NCBI GenBank assembly: GCA_031277315.1
Contig: JAITMP010000006.1
Coordinates: 1 to 36,328, forward strand
DNA length: 36,328 bases
DNA from: Zoogloeaceae bacterium
GTDB taxonomy: Bacteria; Pseudomonadota; Gammaproteobacteria; Burkholderiales; Rhodocyclaceae
Direction of reading: 5' to 3'
Shown here piece by piece: positions 27,550 to 32,971 of the stretch; the first letter of the stretch is position 1, and the number at the start of each line of letters is the position of its first letter. The position numbers were made by a program, and so were the translations under genes. The notes under the pieces are model-generated. The model had not been told where the DNA came from and did no database searches. It saw only the letters and a list, made by a program, of their open reading frames with translations.

Positions 27550-28059
27550 TTAAGTCCATCCATCATGCCCCAGTATGTGAGATCGTTTGAGGTTCTGATA
27601 CACATCTTCCCAATCGACATCCGACCCTACTCCTTCGTCTTTTGGGTTGCGCTTTGAAGCATTTTCGGATTCCAAAGAATGCCACACCTTGGACAGAGGT
27701 AATATGCTCCAGTAATGCATGTAGCGGTCGATCAAGAAGACTCGCATCTCCCAGCCAAGGCAATCCAAGCGATACCATATCTCGCTTAATTTTTTAAGCT
27801 TATCTGGTGAGATTGTATTAGTATCTTCTACCTCAAATAAAAATACCGTCCGATGTTCTCGATCTATACGATACGCGTCAGGGATGATTCTATTTCCCTT
27901 CAGCAGATGTGTTAGCTCTTCTTTATCCACCTCATGTTCCATAGCTTCAATAAGGGAACGGTTGAAGCCGCAGGTAAGTATCTGCTTATCTTTTTTAAGC
28001 AGCCAATTCAAAACAATTTTTGAAAGGGTGAGATTCGGATCATCCCATAAGTCGGTCAT
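27550..28059 (-). CDS. Cassette ORF, PD-(D/E)XK-like protein (169 aa)
   Basis: Unnamed protein. Residues 60-79 contain P60-D61 then, after a beta-like stretch, E76-V-E78-D, and a following helix (K-L-K-K-L-S-E-I-W). This is the layout of the PD-(D/E)XK nuclease fold, but the usual Lys is Glu (E-V-E), a variant seen in some nuclease-like families and also in inactive members. The C-terminus is acidic and helical. It could be a small restriction/defence-type nuclease or a binding protein; no partner methylase is present. It ends 3 nt before its attC. Confidence 0.65.
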   Translation of the reverse strand: MTDLWDDPNLTLSKIVLNWLLKKDKQILTCGFNRSLIEAMEHEVDKEELTHLLKGNRIIPDAYRIDREHRTVFLFEVEDTNTISPDKLKKLSEIWYRLDCLGWEMRVFLIDRYMHYWSILPLSKVWHSLESENASKRNPKDEGVGSDVDWEDVYQNLKRSHILGHDGWT

Positions 28060-28070
28060 TATTCTTGGCT

Positions 28071-28129
28071 CCTAACGGGTATGAGTTGAGCGGCTCGCAT
28101 CAGCAAGTCCGCTCGAACGAAAGGTTAGG
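28071..28129 (-). repeat. attC site (subfamily 2)
   Basis: 59 bp; plus strand CCTAACGGGTATGAGTTGAGC ... AGTCCGCTCGAACGAAAGG plus GTTAGG core. Almost identical to the site at 32203, so two cassettes share a recent attC ancestor. Confidence 0.92.
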
Positions 28130-28142
28130 CTGAAACCATGAT

Positions 28143-28517
28143 TCATAGGAATAGTTCATGTTCTTCGGACATCTTGCCCCTGATTCGCATAACAGATAAT
28201 GCCGATCTCGCTGCTGATACAACACTCAGCCACTGAGGGAGAAGAATTGCGGCGGCATCATCCTCTATAACTTTTGGGGTGACTTTGCAAAATTCATTAA
28301 ACGCGGTTCCTACCTGATATAAAAGTTCATTTTCTTGTGCAGTAAATACTGGTAGCGAAAAATAGTTTTTAGGCATAGGAATTGGAACCCAATCTTCCCA
28401 AGAGTTGACTAGTTCATTCACTCCGTAGCTAGGACACATATTTTCAGCTTGGACTATTGACTCCAGTTCCTCAATGACTCTATTTCGGATGCGCTGATAT
28501 ATGAGGTTGGAAGTCAT
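28143..28517 (-). CDS. Cassette ORF, unknown (124 aa)
   Basis: Not recognised. Starts 12 nt inside its cassette (ATG at 28517); longer in-frame starts read through the neighbouring attC and are rejected. Mostly helical, with a Trp/Pro segment (W-E-D-W-V-P-I-P-M-P) in the middle and a hydrophobic stretch L-P-Q-W-L-S-V-V-S-A-A near the C-terminus. No signal peptide or clear TM. Confidence 0.6.
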   Translation of the reverse strand: MTSNLIYQRIRNRVIEELESIVQAENMCPSYGVNELVNSWEDWVPIPMPKNYFSLPVFTAQENELLYQVGTAFNEFCKVTPKVIEDDAAAILLPQWLSVVSAARSALSVMRIRGKMSEEHELFL

Positions 28518-28529
28518 ACTGTTCTTAAA

Positions 28530-28654
28530 CCTAACGGAGCGGAATTGAGCGACACCCCCGAGGCGAGCGTGACAACCCGTAGGGCTGGCGCGTCGCACGA
28601 GTGGGCGTAGCCGCGCCGCGCCGCAAGCGGTGTCGACTCGAATGCAGGGATGGA
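28530..28654 (-). repeat. Long attC site with degenerate outer core
   Basis: About 125 bp. Left end CCTAACGGAGCGGAATTGAGC is like subfamily 2, and GACACC pairs with GGTGTCGACTCGAATGCAGGG on the right, leaving a long GC-rich inner arm. The right core reads about GGATGG instead of GTTAGG, so its outer box is degenerate. It follows the lipoprotein cassette. Confidence 0.7.
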
Positions 28655-28694
28655 CGGCGCTTGCGCCGGACAGCACACATGAGAATCTCAACCC

Positions 28695-29537
28695 TCACGG
28701 CCGCCGCACACACAACGCTCGGCCACGGTAGTCGGTGTCGAGAAAGTTCGAGGCTGGCTCACCACTTTCCAGCCACACAGCCCAGGCAGACCAGGCAGCA
28801 CGCGAAGCATTTTTCTCAGAACTCCAATACCAATCCCCCGTCAATTCGATCAACTCCTCGGCGGCTTCGTGTCTCGCGCTTAATGCCTGTAACTGAGCAA
28901 CTGTTGGCAGCGTCCGGCCTTCTCCCAGCATACGGCAGAATTCAATCGCGGCATTCCAATCAATACTCTTGTCATTATCAGACGTGTCCCATATGACATT
29001 CAGTGTGTGATCGTAAACGCCGTCAAATATGCGCTCCAAACCCGAATGCTCAAGCGCCTTGGGATTGGGCTCCCGATGTACACACAACGCCCTGTGATCC
29101 TCTTCGACCATGGCGCTCCCCGTGAACGGGTCACCTTCTTCCCTGTGTACGCTCTCAAACTCGTCGAGACTCCAATACCATTGACCCGTCAGGTTGATCT
29201 TTGATTTGACAGGCTCATGTTTGGTGAACAATACCATCAGCTGACTTACTGTTGGCAGCCGCCAACCGGTGCCCAATCCGGCGCAGTATTCAACGGCAGA
29301 ATGCCAATTAATGTCATCACCATTATCTTTCGCAGCCCACACGATCCTCTGAGCCTGGTCACGAACGCCATCAAGCGCCTGCTCCTGGTCTTCGGCGATT
29401 TCGACAAGCGAGGATTGCGCATGGACGTGAACACCATCAGGTGTTCGCTCCAAAGCTGATTGCTGGGTCACACTGGCGTTATCTGTACAAGCGCCCAGCA
29501 AGATACTCGTCAAAATAAAAAATAGTAGCCATTTCAT
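28695..29537 (-). CDS. Cassette lipoprotein with two DUF1566-like repeats (280 aa)
   Basis: Signal peptide with lipobox: M-K-W-L-L-F-F-I-L-T-S-I-L-L-G-A-C; the acylated Cys is residue 17. Two homologous units follow, each with D-G-V-x-D...W, a W-x-x-A-x-E-x-C segment, L-P-T-V-x-Q-L and a closing R-A-L-C-V-H/R-R. The pattern matches DUF1566/Lcl domains, which have a C-type-lectin-like fold and are common in surface proteins. The start at 29537 is chosen because a longer one at 29561 puts eight odd residues before the signal peptide. Role: probably surface binding; no substrate can be named. Asp after Cys is absent (T-D), so outer-membrane sorting is plausible. Confidence 0.75.
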   Translation of the reverse strand: MKWLLFFILTSILLGACTDNASVTQQSALERTPDGVHVHAQSSLVEIAEDQEQALDGVRDQAQRIVWAAKDNGDDINWHSAVEYCAGLGTGWRLPTVSQLMVLFTKHEPVKSKINLTGQWYWSLDEFESVHREEGDPFTGSAMVEEDHRALCVHREPNPKALEHSGLERIFDGVYDHTLNVIWDTSDNDKSIDWNAAIEFCRMLGEGRTLPTVAQLQALSARHEAAEELIELTGDWYWSSEKNASRAAWSAWAVWLESGEPASNFLDTDYRGRALCVRRP

Positions 29538-29623
29538 CGGATTTCTCGGGAAAATCGGCATCTACACCGAGGGAGGATGGGTTTATGGCCTGATTGAAAT
29601 TAAGAGATGCCTGGCCTCTTAAG

Positions 29624-29684
29624 CCTAACACCCAAGCTAACCGGCTGCCGCGTAGCGGCAGTCCGGGTTGAGCGCAATGTTAAG
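29624..29684 (-). repeat. attC site (subfamily 1)
   Basis: 61 bp; plus strand CCTAACACCCAAGCTAACCGG ... AGTCCGGGTTGAGCGCAATG plus GTTAAG, with a clean CTGCCGC/GCGGCAG inner stem. Confidence 0.92.
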
Positions 29685-29692
29685 CACTGTGA

Positions 29693-29923
29693 TCATTTGC
29701 GCCAGTAGTTATTTGCTGCAGCGACTGTTTGGAAATTGATGGCAATAACCTGAGATGCTGCGGTGAGTGAGTCAGCGGAGTTTGCGTACTCAGGGCGTAA
29801 TTTCTTGAGAACATCCATATCCGGCTGTGTGTACTTTACACCGCGACGGCTCAGGGTAATTGCAAGCTCAAATCCTTCCTGCGGAGTTTCTGTTATCAAT
29901 GTGTTCAGCCAAGTATCTGTCAT
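29693..29923 (-). CDS. Cassette ORF, small unknown protein (76 aa)
   Basis: Not recognised. A strong AAGGAG site precedes the ATG. Composition is helical with N-terminal T-D-T-W-L-N-T-L-I and C-terminal A-A-N-N-Y-W-R-K; no TM or Cys. Segment G-V-K-Y-T-Q-P-D-M-D looks like a loop before a second helix. Stop lies 9 nt before its attC. Confidence 0.6.
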   Translation of the reverse strand: MTDTWLNTLITETPQEGFELAITLSRRGVKYTQPDMDVLKKLRPEYANSADSLTAASQVIAINFQTVAAANNYWRK

Positions 29924-29962
29924 GGTGCTGCTCCTTTTGAGTGTGAATGATGGTTACTAATG

Positions 29963-30017
29963 CCCAACGCCCAAGTTAACCGGTGGCGAAACTGTCCGGG
30001 TTGAACACAAGGTCAGG
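29963..30017 (-). repeat. attC site (subfamily 1, shortened)
   Basis: 55 bp; plus strand CCCAACGCCCAAGTTAACCGG ... CTGTCCGGGTTGAACACAAGG plus GTCAGG. The outer core has C in place of T, so it may be weak. A truncated reading frame runs into it. Confidence 0.85.
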
Positions 30018-30269
30018 CTGCTCGGCGAGATCGAATACACATTCAACCAAACGCGCGATCCACAAAGAATACCAGCTTCGCCTGCTGGACACTTCAGAAA
30101 GGATTCCCACTTTCAGAAGGTAATGATCTTTGTCAATTTGCCTCCTTGTTCTGCTTGATGCGACTACCTGGAGATATTCAGACTCAACTGCTTGACGAGT
30201 ATTCGGCAGAAAAATGTCGAGGCGCCTCTGCCCATAAGATGTTTCAAAGATTGCGCTATCAAGCTGAAC
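29976..30269 (-). pseudogene. Headless cassette ORF, nuclease-like fragment
   Basis: A 97-codon open frame reads leftward from about 30269 to a TAA inside attC 29963, but it has no ATG, GTG or TTG start: upstream it enters a half attC and meets a stop near 30302. So the 5' end was lost. The residues Y-G-Q-R-R-L-D-I-F-L-P, then V-E-S-E-Y and R-R-Q-I-D-K-D-H-Y-L-L resemble the D...ExE...R-Q-I-x-K-D layout of restriction-like or toxin nuclease domains; this is a weak inference. The final residues N-P-D-S-F-A-T-G are attC-encoded. Confidence 0.6.
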
Positions 30270-30274
30270 ACTAG

Positions 30275-30304
30275 TCAGCGGGTCCGCTCGAATGAAGGGT
30301 CAGG
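30275..30304 (-). repeat. Orphan half attC (right half, subfamily 2)
   Basis: TCAGCGGGTCCGCTCGAATGA plus AGGGTCAGG aligns with the second half of attC 28071 starting exactly in its loop (TCAGCAAGTCCGCTCGAACG). The CCTAAC...GAGCGG half is missing, and the headless ORF begins directly after it: a deletion junction. Confidence 0.75.
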
Positions 30305-30322
30305 CGGTATGTATATGAACGG

Positions 30323-30697
30323 CTAGTGCGTAGAAAATAGCGGGGCCTTCGCTCGCAAGCACGCCTCGCGTAGCCGCTTGTCTCTAGTCCATAGACTGAC
30401 ATCTTCTGATAAAAGCGTGGCGGCAAGCAGATGAAGATCGACAAAACCAATGCCCATTCCGTACAGCCTGGCTTGATGAAGCAAATGCATAGCCTCATCA
30501 ATTGTCGCCATCCTGGTTTGGGGAAGCTCCGCCAGACTGCGTAGAAGTATTTCTCGTTTGGAGAGGTTGCCTAATGCCAGCTCGCTGATGATAAACGGGT
30601 GCATGACAACCTGTTCATTTTCAAGCAACTGCTCAAGTAGCGGATCGCCACGCTTACCCAGAAAATCCACCCAAATGGATGTGTCAGCGAGAATCAC
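30323..30697 (-). CDS. vapC: VapC-type PIN-domain toxin (124 aa)
   Basis: Ribonuclease toxin of type II VapBC modules. PIN acidic residues are visible: D5 (L-A-D-T-S-I-W-V-D-F), E39 (I-S-E-L-A-L-G-N), D87 (F-V-D-L-H-L-L-A-A) and D106 (W-T-R-D-K-R-L). GTG start overlapping the vapB 3' end by 14 nt indicates co-translation. As a cassette it can stabilise the array: loss of the antitoxin frees the toxin. Length and spacing are normal, so it is probably functional. Confidence 0.92.
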   Translation of the reverse strand: MILADTSIWVDFLGKRGDPLLEQLLENEQVVMHPFIISELALGNLSKREILLRSLAELPQTRMATIDEAMHLLHQARLYGMGIGFVDLHLLAATLLSEDVSLWTRDKRLREACLRAKAPLFSTH

Positions 30698-30893
30698 CGA
30701 CGACCTCTGAACGTCTGCGCGGAATCGACTTCAGCTTTGGAGAAGACCCGCCAAACCGGGCCAAACGTCTGGAAGCCTCCGACTCCACCATCCTTTTTAA
30801 TGCGCTCTGAAGCAGTGCGGATGTTTCTTGTATGCCGGAAAAATCGCGCGCCTTTGCAAGCAAATCATCATCCAAAGTAACCGTGGTACGCAT
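30684..30893 (-). CDS. vapB: VapB-type antitoxin (69 aa)
   Basis: Ribbon-helix-helix-like N-terminus (M-R-T-T-V-T-L-D-D-D-L-L-A-K-A), helix to about residue 40, then a basic C-terminal tail (S-I-P-R-R-R) that would neutralise VapC. A GGAGG site precedes the ATG. Its own promoter and a palindromic operator lie just upstream, unlike other cassette genes, which depend on Pc or neighbours. Confidence 0.88.
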   Translation of the reverse strand: MRTTVTLDDDLLAKARDFSGIQETSALLQSALKRMVESEASRRLARFGGSSPKLKSIPRRRSEVVGDSR

Positions 30894-30920
30894 GGAAAGC
30901 CCTCCTTTAAAGTTGGATCA

Positions 30921-30940
30921 ATTATAGCATCAGATGATGC
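30921..30940 (-). promoter_or_regulatory. vapBC -10 box and palindromic operator
   Basis: On the minus strand the perfect 14-bp palindrome GCATCATCTGATGC abuts a consensus TATAAT; the -35 is poorly defined. This is the expected place for VapBC autorepression. Confidence 0.65.
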
Positions 30941-31202
30941 AAAAATTGATGTGATCCAGCCTGAGAGCTGAAAAGGTGACCTTGACGCGGGTAGCAAGAC
31001 GACGCGTCTCTTAAGTCCAGCGCACGGGGGCGGTTTTACCTTGGTCTGGATCGGAGCAACAATTCAGCAAGACCGTTCATGGAAATGCAGTCTGGCATGG
31101 CTTGATAAACGCCACGAAAATCACAGCAAGGCAGCAGGGCAACGCGCAGTACCAGAAATAGCACAGCGCCAAAAGCTCAAGGCGAGAATGTCATGCACAC
31201 AG
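30941..31202. other. Cassette-array stretch without a supported gene (262 bp)
   Basis: Between the vapBC operator and a half attC. No minus-strand frame has a start, ribosome site and useful length. One plus-strand frame (from TTG 31041) is open but resembles nothing and runs against the array. TCTTAAGTCCAGCGCAC at 31011-31027 faintly resembles an attC arm. It probably holds the remains of a deleted cassette or attC. Confidence 0.5.
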
Positions 31203-31234
31203 AGGACGGGAAGCTCCTTATGGGCAATGTTAGG
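31203..31234 (-). repeat. Orphan half attC (right half, subfamily 3)
   Basis: AGGACGGGAAGCTCCTTATGG then GCAATGTTAGG. Its arm is complementary in kind to the left half at 32553 (GGGGCTTCCCCGTCC), so both belong to one attC type whose complete form is absent. It supplies the stop codon (TAA in CCTAAC) of the next ORF. Confidence 0.6.
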
Positions 31235-31574
31235 CCTTTGCTTTAGCTTGAACATAGAGCTTTTTGGGTGGGACCGAAAAATACTTTAATAGTGCTGGGC
31301 AAAGCCACCCTTCTGCCTCAAGTGCCGCACTGTAGTACCAATTGCCGCTAAGATCAGGGCGTTGCCACTCAAACTCATGTTGGTAGCCAGGAAATGGCTC
31401 CGAAGAAAATAAGAGTGTGAAGCCTTTTTCTGCATTTGGAATTTGTGCAACCATGCGATCAATGATGATGTCTGCGCCAGATATAAATGGTTCCTGTCGG
31501 AGTTCAACACTCGGATCATCAAAAACCCACAGACCTTCAGTTTTATAAGGATGAATTGCGGTGATTGCATTCAT
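31230..31574 (-). CDS. Cassette ORF, DUF6717-like protein (114 aa)
   Basis: Resembles a small widespread family I recall as DUF6717: I-H-P-Y-K-T-E-G-L-W-V-F-D-D-P at the start, F-I-S-G-A-D-x-I-I-D, F-P-G-Y-Q, and G-N-W-Y-Y then G-W-L-C-P-A-L-L-K-Y-F. Function unknown. ATG 31574 has GGAG 8 nt upstream; longer starts come from the attC to the right. The stop lies in the attC core. Confidence 0.7.
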   Translation of the reverse strand: MNAITAIHPYKTEGLWVFDDPSVELRQEPFISGADIIIDRMVAQIPNAEKGFTLLFSSEPFPGYQHEFEWQRPDLSGNWYYSAALEAEGWLCPALLKYFSVPPKKLYVQAKAKA

Positions 31575-31607
31575 GTAAATTTCTCCGACTGGAAGTTGTT
31601 TGGATAG

Positions 31608-31659
31608 CCTAACGGGTATGAGTTGAGCGGCCCCGGGTCTACTCAAACAAAGAGTTAGG
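31608..31659 (-). repeat. attC site (subfamily 2, short arm)
   Basis: 52 bp; plus strand CCTAACGGGTATGAGTTGAGC then GGCCCCGGGTC loop and TACTCAAACAAAGAGTTAGG. The left half is identical to attC 28071 over 23 bp, while the right half differs. Confidence 0.9.
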
Positions 31660-32140
31660 TAATCCTATAAGGCAAATAGAATTTGTCGACTGCTTTCATA
31701 TACGACTTCTTATCAAATACAAACGGCCCCAAAGCTTCATATGACCATACGCCCATTCGGGACCCTTGGGCGCGAAAAGGGTTCTCGAAGTCCTTCCAAG
31801 TTACAGTATGTTTAGAAATTATGATTCTAGCATAGAGCGGCCAATCGTCATCAAACCCACATTTGCAACCGAGAATTAAGGATTTTCCTTGTTCTTCTCC
31901 TTCTTCAGAACCATCATATTGATCCTTTCCGAGTAGAGAATCGGCTGCACCCCAGCGATAACGCCAGAACCTCTGCTTATCAATCGGCTGTGGCCGACCT
32001 TCGGCGATCATAAATGGAAGTTCGTAGTTATGCGATATATCTAGAAAATCTACTCCGTTGAGAAGGAATTTTACGTAATCTGTAAGCGCGCCAGTAACAG
32101 GGTTGTTTGCCTCAAGAAACTCAACGTCGAATGTGTCCAT
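31655..32140 (-). CDS. Cassette ORF, unknown (161 aa)
   Basis: Not recognised by name. A central signature G-C-K-C-G-F-D-D-D-W-P-L-Y-A-R-I, followed by V-T-W-K-D-F-E-N-P-F-R and G-P-F-V-F-D-K, resembles small cytosolic proteins that recur in cassette and immunity-gene settings. The TAA stop overlaps the YYYAAC core of its attC. No signal peptide. Confidence 0.65.
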   Translation of the reverse strand: MDTFDVEFLEANNPVTGALTDYVKFLLNGVDFLDISHNYELPFMIAEGRPQPIDKQRFWRYRWGAADSLLGKDQYDGSEEGEEQGKSLILGCKCGFDDDWPLYARIIISKHTVTWKDFENPFRAQGSRMGVWSYEALGPFVFDKKSYMKAVDKFYLPYRIT

Positions 32141-32202
32141 ATTTATAACCTGCTTAGAGCTCTCAAATCTAACCGATTATGGATAACGCTTGCTTTCTTA
32201 AG

Positions 32203-32260
32203 CCTAACCGTATGAGTTGAGCGGCTCGCATCAGCGAGTCCGCCCGGACGAAAGATTAGG
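32203..32260 (-). repeat. attC site (subfamily 2)
   Basis: 58 bp; plus strand CCTAACCGTATGAGTTGAGCG ... GAGTCCGCCCGGACGAAAG plus ATTAGG. It differs from attC 28071 at only a few positions. Confidence 0.92.
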
Positions 32261-32536
32261 CCGCCCGGACGCCTCCCATTCGCGTATAGCAACCCTAACG
32301 GCTTCCTCGTACATTGCATCTGGATCGGCATATATAAGCCAATTGTCTGCGATATCTACAGCAACTTCATGACGTAGCGACCTGTCTCCAGACACAACTT
32401 TTGCAGCTTGATTATCATCAAGCATAACGACTACAGATATTGGCTGATAGCTAATTCCTGATGTTACCTCCATGAAGTATGTACCTCCATCGCAGAGAAG
32501 TATCCAATTATCAGGGTTGTGATCTATGACAATCAT
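32231..32536 (-). CDS. Cassette ORF, unknown (101 aa)
   Basis: Second cassette from attI. Not recognised. N-terminal V-I-D-H-N-P-D-N-W-I-L-L-C, then beta-rich middle (S-V-V-V-M-L-D-D) and an acidic helix near the C-terminus (E-E-A-V-R-V-A-I-R-E-W-E). The last residues (R-P-N-L-S-S-G-R-T-R) are encoded by attC, and TGA lies inside the site. Weak AAAGAA ribosome site. Confidence 0.6.
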   Translation of the reverse strand: MIVIDHNPDNWILLCDGGTYFMEVTSGISYQPISVVVMLDDNQAAKVVSGDRSLRHEVAVDIADNWLIYADPDAMYEEAVRVAIREWEASGRPNLSSGRTR

Positions 32537-32552
32537 TGTGCTAATTCTTTAA

Positions 32553-32584
32553 GCCTAACGAATGAAAGGGGCTTCCCCGTCCCG
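32553..32584 (-). repeat. Half attC (left half, subfamily 3)
   Basis: CCTAACGAATGAAAGGGGCTT then CCCCGTCCCGA. The matching right half is not here; instead a transposase remnant follows and a subfamily-2-like half comes 330 bp later. Confidence 0.65.
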
Positions 32585-32770
32585 AGTGTTCCGCGCATTT
32601 GCGGGATACGGTGCGAAGTGCCACGATAGGAAGTGCAGTCTCTCATCAACTCACTCGTTCATCGCAGAGGGTATCGGCGAGCGGTCATTGCTATCGCCGC
32701 CAAAAACATGCGCTTGTGCTGGGCAATGCTGCAACGGGGGAGGCGTTCAAAATGCCTGTTTGAGGACAAG
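32585..32770 (+). pseudogene. IS110/IS1111-type transposase remnant (frameshifted C-terminus)
   Basis: Two plus-strand frames together resemble the C-terminus of IS110/IS1111 transposases: F-A-G-Y-G-A-K-C-H-D-R-K in one frame, then after a shift near 32630, S-L-V-H-R-R-G-Y-R-R-A-V-I-A-I-A-A-K-N and R-L-C-W-A-M-L-Q-R-G. The second half matches the familiar A-x-A-x-K-x-x-R-x-x-W-A-x-L helix pattern. No start, DEDD domain or other end is present, so it is dead. It reads opposite to the cassettes and sits between two attC halves, which fits an attC-targeting IS1111-type insertion followed by deletion. Confidence 0.6.
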
Positions 32771-32915
32771 CCAGCAATAACAGCAGAAACGCCAGAATCA
32801 GAAATCTGCCGCGTGAAGGCAGTCGTTGATGAGCAAAGGGTTGGACCTGCGCCAGGGAATATTCGATTAGCTTTGGGGGAGAAGTCCCGTGCCCAATTAA
32901 CGATGCCGTTCAGCC

Positions 32916-32938
32916 GTCCGCTGCAAGTGTGGGTTAGG
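32916..32938 (-). repeat. Half attC (right half) of the first cassette
   Basis: GTCCGCTGCAAGTGTGGGTTA plus GG resembles right halves of subfamily 2 (GTCCGCTCGAACGAAAGGTTA). It lies 33 nt beyond the stop of the AlbA_2 ORF, where its attC should begin. Confidence 0.6.
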
Positions 32939-32971
32939 CGGCTGGCACAACGTCGAATTTCCCCGGGCGAG

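Noticed and set aside
28601-28996. 131-codon + strand ORF
   Set aside because: Runs through the long attC and antisense to the lipoprotein; no ribosome site or motif.
31136-31234. Full attC from GGCAACGCG to GTTAGG
   Set aside because: Inner arms do not pair; only the right half is supported.
31041-31289. 82-codon + strand ORF in the array
   Set aside because: TTG start, no ribosome site, opposite to all cassettes, passes through an attC half and into the DUF6717-like gene.
26638-32260. Evenly scattered repeats as a CRISPR array
   Set aside because: Repeats are imperfect palindromes with GTTRRR cores spaced by ORFs of different length, as in attC; no short uniform spacers or cas genes.
32894-32938. 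Very short complete attC (ATTAACG...GTTAGG)
   Set aside because: A small TTCAGC/GCTGCAA stem exists but the outer arms do not pair; treated as a half-site only.
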